Assembly (NCBI GenBank): GCA_029781465.1
Contig: JAKOWQ010000150.1
Coordinates: 1-11,309, forward strand
Source: Pseudomonadota bacterium
GTDB lineage: Bacteria; Pseudomonadota; Alphaproteobacteria; Sphingomonadales; Sphingomonadaceae
DNA length: 11,309 nt
Direction of reading: 5' to 3'
This document shows, piece by piece, positions 6,403-11,309 of the stretch (positions are counted from its first letter, which is position 1; the number at the start of each line of letters is the position of its first letter). Under the pieces are notes generated by a model. It had not been told where the DNA came from. It made no database searches and saw only the letters and a list, made by a program, of their open reading frames with translations. The translations under genes and the position numbers were made by a program.

Positions 6403-7493
6403 GAATCGCGATCTGCACCGACGCATGGCACCCCCAGGTCAACGGCGTGGTCCGTTCGCTGGCGATGACGGTGAACCTGCTGATCGAGCGCGGCCATGAG
6501 GTTGAGCTGATCACTCCGTCGCAGTTCCGCACCATGCCCCTGCCCGGCTACAGCGAAATCCGCCTGGCCATGGCACCGCGTTTCGGCACCCGCCGCGCAC
6601 TGGGCCATTTTGCGCCTGATGTGGTGCATATCGCCACCGAAGGGCCGATCGGATGGAGCGCGCGCGGCTGGTGCCTGGCGCACAAGGTGCCCTTCACCTC
6701 GGCCTTTCACACGCGCTTTCCCGACTATGCCGCAGTTCGAACCGGGCTCAGCCCGGAGCGGTTCTGGCCCCTGATCCGCCGCTTCCACGCTCCTTCGCGC
6801 GCGATCCTGGTTTCGACCCCCTCGCTGGCGCGCGAGCTGGAAGAACGCGGACTGCCGCAGACCCGGCTGTGGAGCCGCGGGATCGACCGCAGCCTGTTCC
6901 ATCCCGGCCACGCCCCTTTGCCCGAGCTTGCAGTGCTGCCCGGCCCGGTCCAGCTCTATGTCGGGCGGGTCGCCTCGGAAAAGAACCTTCCCGCCTTCCT
7001 CGATGCCGCCGTGCCGGGAACCAAGGTGGTGGTGGGCGACGGACCCGATCTCGCCGCGCTCAAGGCGCGCTATCCCCAGGTCCGCTTTCTGGGCGCGCTG
7101 CAGGGCGAGCAGCTGGCGCGGGCCTATTGTTCGGCCGATGTGTTCGTCTTCCCGAGCCGCACCGATACCTTTGGGCTGGTACTGATCGAGGCGCTGTCAT
7201 GCGGACTTCCGGTTGCCGCCTATCCGGTGCAGGGCCCGCTCGACATCATCGGGCGCGAGGGCCGCGGCCCGTGCCGCGATCTGCCCGCGACGGTCGGCGC
7301 GCTCGACGAGGACCTGTCGCTGGCAATCCGCAAGGCGCTGCGGCTCGATCCGCTCGCCGCGGCGGTTGTCGGCGCGGGATACAGCTGGGACAAGGCCACC
7401 GACCAGTTTGCCGCGGCATTGCGCGAGGCAGCTCGTCCTCTGGCCGAAGCGGCTAGGCCGCCAGCGTTTCCGCAAATGGCGGTTCCAGCTTGA
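6399..7493 (+). CDS. GT4 family glycosyltransferase, Agt/SqdX/MgtA-like (probable glycolipid synthase)
   Basis: A 364-residue GT-B fold, retaining glycosyltransferase. The N-terminal domain begins MRIAICTDAWHPQVNGVVRS, the usual donor-loop start of this subgroup. YVGRVASEKN (187-196) opens the nucleotide-sugar domain, and FPSRTDTFGLVLIEAL (251-266) is the EX7E-type region with conserved E264. The ATG lies in ATGA overlapping the stop of the metallophosphoesterase gene, with AGAGG 7 nt upstream; a longer reading frame from 6318 is rejected because it would run deep into the previous gene. Known relatives make glycosyl-diacylglycerol (Agt) or transfer sugars to lipid or phosphatidylinositol acceptors. 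Placed after a PlcP-like enzyme, it would use the diacylglycerol released to make a phosphorus-free glycolipid at the inner membrane. Sugar donor and acceptor cannot be read from sequence. The last 41 nt overlap the rrf2 gene tail to tail. Confidence 0.85.
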   Translation: MRIAICTDAWHPQVNGVVRSLAMTVNLLIERGHEVELITPSQFRTMPLPGYSEIRLAMAPRFGTRRALGHFAPDVVHIATEGPIGWSARGWCLAHKVPFTSAFHTRFPDYAAVRTGLSPERFWPLIRRFHAPSRAILVSTPSLARELEERGLPQTRLWSRGIDRSLFHPGHAPLPELAVLPGPVQLYVGRVASEKNLPAFLDAAVPGTKVVVGDGPDLAALKARYPQVRFLGALQGEQLARAYCSADVFVFPSRTDTFGLVLIEALSCGLPVAAYPVQGPLDIIGREGRGPCRDLPATVGALDEDLSLAIRKALRLDPLAAAVVGAGYSWDKATDQFAAALREAARPLAEAARPPAFPQMAVPA

Positions 7494-7896
7494 TCGGATC
7501 GGCCAGGGTCATCCGGTCAAGCATGGCCGCCATTTCATCACGCAGGGTCAGCATCAGGCTGCGCAGACGGCATTCGGACTCGGGCAAACAGTTTTCGCAA
7601 TGCTCGTGCGCGTTGCGGCTGGCGCAGGGCACCAGCGCGACGCTGCCCCGCGTCAGCCGGATGATGTCGCCATAGCGGATGTCGACCGGGGGCAGCGCCA
7701 GCTCGTAACCGCCATCGCGCCCGCGGTGCGAGGCGACGAGCCCGTCGCGCACCATCTGGCTAAGGATCACGGTCAGGAACTTGCGCGGGATATTCTGCGC
7801 CTCGGCAATCGCATCGAGCCGCACCGCCCCCCTGCCCCAGTTATCGGCAAGGTGCTGAAGCGCACGGATCGAATAGCGGGTCTTTTGCGAAAGCAT
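7453..7896 (-). CDS. Rrf2-family transcriptional regulator with four clustered cysteines
   Basis: A 147-residue winged-helix regulator of the Rrf2 family. MLSQKTRYSIRALQHLA at the start is the typical first helix. IAEAQNIPRKFLTVILSQMVRDGLV (30-54) is the recognition helix region, and SHRGRDGGYELA (56-67) is the wing. The dimerisation helix follows at about 110-128. Cysteines 91, 100, 103 and 109 lie in the loop where IscR, NsrR and RirA bind an iron-sulfur cluster; those proteins generally use three cysteines, so a fourth is noteworthy. A sensor of iron, Fe-S status, nitric oxide or redox is plausible but its ligand and targets are unknown. The gene follows bamD on the same strand after 65 nt and may have its own promoter. 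No Shine-Dalgarno sequence is visible before the ATG. Confidence 0.9.
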   Translation of the reverse strand: MLSQKTRYSIRALQHLADNWGRGAVRLDAIAEAQNIPRKFLTVILSQMVRDGLVASHRGRDGGYELALPPVDIRYGDIIRLTRGSVALVPCASRNAHEHCENCLPESECRLRSLMLTLRDEMAAMLDRMTLADPIKLEPPFAETLAA

Positions 7897-7921
7897 GGCT
7901 GACGCGCACAGAGCGCCGCCG

Positions 7922-7936
7922 GACAGAAAATGTCAA
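7922..7936 (-). promoter_or_regulatory. Candidate -35 and small inverted repeat upstream of rrf2
   Basis: On the minus strand TTGACA (7936-7931) is a perfect -35 hexamer, with no good -10 at 17 bp. It overlaps a short inverted repeat, GACA-N5-TGTC (7922-7934), which could be an operator. Rrf2 regulators often control their own gene, so autoregulation is a reasonable guess, but four-base arms can arise by chance. Confidence 0.3.
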
Positions 7937-7961
7937 CCGGAGAAGTAGAGACCTGGCAAAA

Positions 7962-8759
7962 TCAGCGCGCAGCCGTGTTCGGGGCGTGCTTCTGCATCAG
8001 CTTGTAGGCCTTTTGATACCACTCGTTGCCGGGATAGTTGGCGCCCAGCACTGATGCGTACTTTTGCGCCTCTTCGGTCGCGCCCACCGACAGGCTGGTT
8101 TCCACCAGACGATAGAGTGCCTCGGGCGCGTGGCTGGTGGTCTGGTACTTCTCGACCACGTTGCGGAACCGCAGGTCGGCCGCAAGCCAGCGTCCCGCGC
8201 GCTCATAATAGCGGCCAATCTGCATTTCCTTGCCAGCCAGGTGATCGTTGACCAGATCGATCTTGAGCCGGGCATCGGCGGCATAGCGCGTGGCGGGATA
8301 GCGCCGCACCACCTCGGTCAGCGCATCGAGCGCCTGCTGGGTGGTCTTCTGATCGCGATCGACGTCGCTGATCTGCTCGTAATAGCACAGCGCCACGAGA
8401 TAATAGGCGTAGGGCGCATCGCGGTTGCCCGGGTGGATCGAGAGGAAGCGCTGCGAAGCCTGGATCGACTTGGTGTAATCGCGCGCGACGTAATAGGAAA
8501 AGGCGCTCATCAACTGGGCGCGGCGGGCCCAGGGCGAATAGGGATGCTGACGCTCCACCTCGTCGAACAGCGCGGCGGCAACCTGGGTATCGCCGCGATC
8601 GAGCTTGTCCTTGGCGGCAACGTAGAGCGTATCGACATCGCGCGCGACGAAGGCGGTGTCCTTGGCCTTGTTGCCCTTGCCCGCACAACCGGCGGTGAGC
8701 AGCAGCGCGGTGGCTGCGGTGGCGAAAACGGCGAGCTTGAGCGGCGAACGGGCTTGCAT
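7962..8759 (-). CDS. bamD: Outer membrane assembly factor BamD (lipoprotein)
   Basis: A 265-residue lipoprotein of the BAM complex, which inserts beta-barrel proteins into the outer membrane. A signal peptide (MQARSPLKLAVFATAATALL) is followed by a lipobox LTAGC, with C25 the lipidated residue. The mature part is built from TPR-like helical pairs: TLYVAAKDKLDRGDTQVAAA with LFDEVERQHPYSPWARRA, SYYVARDYTKSIQASQRFL, AYYLVALCYYEQISDVDRDQ (the block most typical of BamD), LTEVVRRYPATRYAADA and EALYRLVETSLSVGATEEA. Length fits the family. The protein faces the periplasm and binds BamA. In many alphaproteobacteria bamD is next to recN; here rrf2 and two lipid genes come between them. It follows prpE by 114 nt and probably has its own promoter. 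Confidence 0.96.
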   Translation of the reverse strand: MQARSPLKLAVFATAATALLLTAGCAGKGNKAKDTAFVARDVDTLYVAAKDKLDRGDTQVAAALFDEVERQHPYSPWARRAQLMSAFSYYVARDYTKSIQASQRFLSIHPGNRDAPYAYYLVALCYYEQISDVDRDQKTTQQALDALTEVVRRYPATRYAADARLKIDLVNDHLAGKEMQIGRYYERAGRWLAADLRFRNVVEKYQTTSHAPEALYRLVETSLSVGATEEAQKYASVLGANYPGNEWYQKAYKLMQKHAPNTAAR

Positions 8760-8767
8760 GGTGATGG

Positions 8768-8796
8768 CCTATAGCCAGAGCTTGGCTGAACGCCAA
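8768..8796 (-). promoter_or_regulatory. Candidate bamD promoter
   Basis: On the minus strand TTGGCG (8796-8791) and TATAGG (8773-8768) are separated by 17 bp, each matching 4 of 6 consensus positions. The -10 ends only 8 nt before the ATG, so a transcript from it would have almost no leader, as also suggested for recN. The alternative is that transcription comes from further upstream and the AGG in TATAGG serves as a weak ribosome site. Confidence 0.3.
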
Positions 8797-8797
8797 G
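8781..8797. other. Hairpin in the prpE-bamD gap
   Basis: CTTGGC (8781-8786) and GCCAAG (8792-8797) are perfect reverse complements around a 5-nt loop. It lies 77 nt after the prpE stop and has no following T-run, so a terminator role is unproven. It could equally be an operator overlapping the candidate bamD -35. The rest of the 114-nt gap shows only a short palindrome CCGATCGG at 8817-8824. Confidence 0.35.
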
Positions 8798-8873
8798 TGA
8801 AGTTGCTCGGTTTTACCGATCGGACGGTCGCAACCGGGCACCAACCTGGCGGCGAAGGTCCGTGGCGCGCGGC

Positions 8874-10748
8874 CTAGCCACGCTCCATCGCCTCGGCGAC
8901 GAGCTGGGGGACCGACGGATCCTCGATCGTCGGCGGGATTTGCCACTCTTCGCGATCGGCGATCTTGCGCAGCAGATTGCGCAGGATCTTGCCCGAACGG
9001 GTCTTGGGCAGAGCGGGGACCTCGAACGCGGTCTTCAGCGCGGCAACCGCCCCCAGTTCGTGCCTTACCGCACCAATCACCCGCTGGCGCAGCGAGCCGT
9101 CATTGGCGGCGCCAGCCCGCGCAACCACGAAGGCGACGGGAATCATCCCCTTGATCGCATCGCGCGCGCCGATCACAGCGCATTCGGCAACCCCGTCCTG
9201 CTGGGCAACGATCTGTTCCATCTGCCCGGTCGAAAGGCGGTGCCCGGCGACATTGATGATATCGTCGGTGCGGCCCATGATGTTGAGGAAGCCCTCTGCG
9301 TCGAAATGGCCCGCATCGCCGGTTTCGTACCAGCCGGGGAATGTGGCGAAATTCTTGGCGAAACCGCTGGGATTGTTCCACAGGGTTCGAAAGGCGCCGG
9401 GCGGCAGGGGAGCCTTGACCGCCACCGCCCCGCTTTGCCCGGCAGCAACGGGCTTGCCCTCTTCATCGAGGATTTCGAACTGGTATCCCGGCACCGGAAA
9501 GCCCGCGCTGCCCCTCTTGCGGCGAAGATCGCCGAGGCCATAGCACGAGGCGACCCCGGGCCAGCCAAGCTCGGTCTGCCACCAGTGGTCGATCACCGGC
9601 AGTCCGCTCTGCTCTTCGAGCCAGGCGATGGTGTCCGGGTCGGCGCGCTCGCCGGCAAGGAAGATCACGCGGCAGGCGCCGGTGCCGATTTCCTTGAGGA
9701 AGGCAGCATCGGGATCTTCCTTGCGCACAGCGCGGATCGCGGTGGGTGCGGTGAAGAAGGACTTGACCCCATGGCGGCTCATCACCCGCCAGAAGGTGCC
9801 CGGATCGGGCGTGCCGACCGGCTTGCCTTCGAACAGCACGGTGGTCGCGCCGACCAGCAGCGGAGCATAGACGATATAACTGTGGCCCACGACCCAGCCC
9901 ACGTCGCTCGCCGCCCAGAAGGGATCGCCCGCGCCGATGCCGTAGATGTTCTCCATCGACCAGGCGAGCGCGACGGCGTGGCCGCCGTTCTCGCGCACCA
10001 CGCCCTTGGGGGTTCCGGTGGTGCCCGAGGTGTAGAGGATGTAGAGCGGATCGTCCGCGGCCATACGCGCGCAGGGAGGGACGGGATCGGCTGCGCTCGC
10101 CTGGCGCAATTCCTGCCAGTCGCTGTCGCGGCCATCGATGAGATCGGCCAGAAGCCTGTCACGCTGAAAAACCACCACCCGCTCGACCGGGTGAGCGGCC
10201 AGCGCAAGCGCCTCGTCGACCATCGGCTTGTAGGCGATGGTGCGCGCGCCCTCTATCCCGCAGCTGGCGGTCAGCAGGACGCGGGGCGTGGCATCGTCGA
10301 TTCGCTTGGCAAGTTCGAGCGGCGCGAAGCCGCCGAATACCACCGAATGAATTGCCCCGATCCGGGCGCAGGCCAGCATCGCAAAAACGGTTTGCGGGAT
10401 CATCGGCATATAAAGGATGACCCGGTCCCCCGCTACCACTCCCAGCGAGGCAAGCATCGCCGCCACCCGCCCGACTTCGTCCTGAAGCTGGGCATAGCTG
10501 AACGCGGCAACGGTGTCCGTCACCGGGCTGTCATAGACCAGCGCCGTGGCATCGCCGCGCCCCGCCGCGACGTGCCGGTCGATGCAGTTGTATGCGGTGT
10601 TGAGCGTTGCACCCGGAAACCAGCCGCGTCGATCGTCCCAGCCGCGTGCCGGCGCATCGAACCAGTCGATCTTGCCGGCGGCATCGAGCCAGAACTGCTC
10701 GGGCTGCGCGATGCTGGCGCGCCAGGCTTGCTCGTATGCTTCACTCAT
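8874..10748 (-). CDS. prpE: Propionyl-CoA synthetase (propionate--CoA ligase)
   Basis: A 624-residue AMP-forming acyl-CoA synthetase that activates propionate with ATP and CoA, feeding the methylcitrate or methylmalonyl route; it may also use acetate. Motifs: TSGTTGTPKG (240-249, P-loop), the PrpE-typical GVVRENGGHAVAL just after it, HWWQTE (388-393), YETGD (474-478), GRTDDIINVAGHR (492-504) and PKTRSGKILR (581-590) with catalytic lysine K587. The N-terminus YEQAWRASIAQPEQFWLDAA is the Acs/PrpE entry domain. The NGGHAVAL block and overall length separate it from acetyl-CoA synthetase. A GGAG site lies 9 nt before ATG. The K587 site is the position at which Acs/PrpE enzymes are inactivated by Pat-type acetyltransferases, and a Pat-like gene ends 18 nt upstream. 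No prpBCD genes are in the window. Confidence 0.94.
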   Translation of the reverse strand: MSEAYEQAWRASIAQPEQFWLDAAGKIDWFDAPARGWDDRRGWFPGATLNTAYNCIDRHVAAGRGDATALVYDSPVTDTVAAFSYAQLQDEVGRVAAMLASLGVVAGDRVILYMPMIPQTVFAMLACARIGAIHSVVFGGFAPLELAKRIDDATPRVLLTASCGIEGARTIAYKPMVDEALALAAHPVERVVVFQRDRLLADLIDGRDSDWQELRQASAADPVPPCARMAADDPLYILYTSGTTGTPKGVVRENGGHAVALAWSMENIYGIGAGDPFWAASDVGWVVGHSYIVYAPLLVGATTVLFEGKPVGTPDPGTFWRVMSRHGVKSFFTAPTAIRAVRKEDPDAAFLKEIGTGACRVIFLAGERADPDTIAWLEEQSGLPVIDHWWQTELGWPGVASCYGLGDLRRKRGSAGFPVPGYQFEILDEEGKPVAAGQSGAVAVKAPLPPGAFRTLWNNPSGFAKNFATFPGWYETGDAGHFDAEGFLNIMGRTDDIINVAGHRLSTGQMEQIVAQQDGVAECAVIGARDAIKGMIPVAFVVARAGAANDGSLRQRVIGAVRHELGAVAALKTAFEVPALPKTRSGKILRNLLRKIADREEWQIPPTIEDPSVPQLVAEAMERG

Positions 10749-10766
10749 GCCGGCACACTCCGGTGG

Positions 10767-11270
10767 TTATCGGAAGGTCTTGGACAGGATTACCAAGGTC
10801 GGCTCGCCTTCGAAAGGTTCTGGCACGAAGCCCTTCTCGCGCTCAAGCTCGATCGCGGCATGGTTCTCGCGGTTTTCGATCGCGATAACCCGGCGCACAC
10901 CGCGCGCCTCGGCCTCGCGCCCGAGATGATCGAGCAGCGCCCAGCCCACCCCCTTGCCGCGATAGTCGGCGCGCACCGAAACCGCGATCTCGCCGGTATC
11001 CATCGCCTTGTCGCAGGCGAGCAGCGCCGAGCCGACGATTTCGCCGTTGGTATCGTCGAAGGCCAGGAAGCTTTCCGACTGGAAATGATCGGCGTGGATC
11101 AGGGGTTCGAGCTGTTCATGGCTGACATGGCGGGCGGCAGAGAAGAAGCGAAACCGGCGATCGTCATCGCTGACCTGGTCGAAGAATGCGGCAAGCAGCG
11201 CCTCGTCGCTTTCCCGCGCCGGTCGCACGTCAAGGATGATGCCGGAGCGGGTCTTGAGCTGGGTAGTCAT
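10767..11270 (-). CDS. Pat-like GNAT acetyltransferase, possible regulator of PrpE
   Basis: A 167-residue GNAT protein resembling the catalytic domain of the Pat/YfiQ protein-lysine acetyltransferases, without the large NDP-forming CoA-ligase domain. The early block DVRPARESDEALLAAFF and the segment DRRFRFFS are typical of that subgroup. The acetyl-CoA loop is RGKGVG (104-109), and ENRENHAAIELEREKGF forms the C-terminal core. The start at 11270 is chosen over ATG 11282 because GGAGA stands 5 nt upstream of it, whereas the outer ATG has none; the longer form would add four residues (METT). It ends 18 nt before prpE on the same strand, so the two are probably co-transcribed. The likely target is K587 of PrpE, by analogy with Pat/Acs and AcuA/AcsA; this is inference from position and family. 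Confidence 0.85.
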   Translation of the reverse strand: MTTQLKTRSGIILDVRPARESDEALLAAFFDQVSDDDRRFRFFSAARHVSHEQLEPLIHADHFQSESFLAFDDTNGEIVGSALLACDKAMDTGEIAVSVRADYRGKGVGWALLDHLGREAEARGVRRVIAIENRENHAAIELEREKGFVPEPFEGEPTLVILSKTFR

Positions 11271-11275
11271 CGTCG

Positions 11276-11280
11276 TCTCC
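11276..11280 (-). promoter_or_regulatory. Ribosome binding site selecting the inner start of the Pat-like gene
   Basis: GGAGA on the minus strand lies 5 nt before the ATG at 11270-11268 and overlaps the outer ATG at 11282. The outer ATG is preceded by CTGGCTTATC, which has no purine-rich site. The remaining 27 bases to the window end show no further gene. Confidence 0.5.
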
Positions 11281-11309
11281 ATGATAAGCCAGATATGCGC
11301 TGCCCCGGG

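Noticed and set aside
5554..6426. A 290-codon minus-strand frame antisense to the metallophosphoesterase gene
   Set aside because: The plus-strand frame has every metallophosphoesterase ligand motif; the antisense product has no recognisable domain and arises from third-position GC bias.

Overview
The window is GC-rich, densely coded alphaproteobacterial chromosome. The protein sequences (RecN, LigA, BamD, a GTTC-N7-GTTC SOS box and a PHO-like box) point to Sphingomonadales, probably an erythrobacter/Novosphingobium-type organism. That placement comes from protein style and gene content, not from a marker gene. There is no rRNA, tRNA or CRISPR array, and no phage gene is apparent.

Left edge (1-950): the 3' end of an IS256-family transposase and the right end of its insertion sequence stop a few bases before the start codon of a small GNAT acetyltransferase (plus strand). 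That gene converges on a Flp/type IVb-like pilin gene (minus strand). Both stop codons lie in one 8-bp inverted repeat.

DNA-repair block (952-5393, minus strand): recN, a second GNAT acetyltransferase and ligA are packed with gaps of 2 and 9 nt and look like one operon. An alphaproteobacterial LexA/SOS box directly abuts the recN start codon.

Lipid block (5444-7493, plus strand): divergent from recN is a two-gene operon. It encodes a COG2908 metallophosphoesterase resembling PlcP-type phospholipase C (usually auto-named UDP-2,3-diacylglucosamine diphosphatase) and, with a 4-nt overlap, a GT4 glycosyltransferase resembling Agt. A 7-4-7 direct repeat matching the PHO box lies 68 nt upstream of the first gene. 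Together this suggests phosphate-starvation lipid remodelling: phospholipid to diacylglycerol to glycolipid.

Right part (7453-11270, minus strand): a Pat-like GNAT acetyltransferase followed by propionyl-CoA synthetase (prpE), then bamD (lipoprotein of the BAM complex), then an Rrf2-family regulator with four clustered cysteines. The Rrf2 gene overlaps the glycosyltransferase tail to tail. The GNAT-prpE pair looks like an acyl-CoA synthetase beside its possible acetylating regulator.

In many alphaproteobacteria bamD, recN and ligA are neighbours. Here rrf2 and the plcP-agt-like pair sit between bamD and recN, and a GNAT gene sits between recN and ligA. Most of the window is housekeeping. The most informative signals are regulatory: an SOS box and a PHO box sharing one 151-bp divergent intergenic region.
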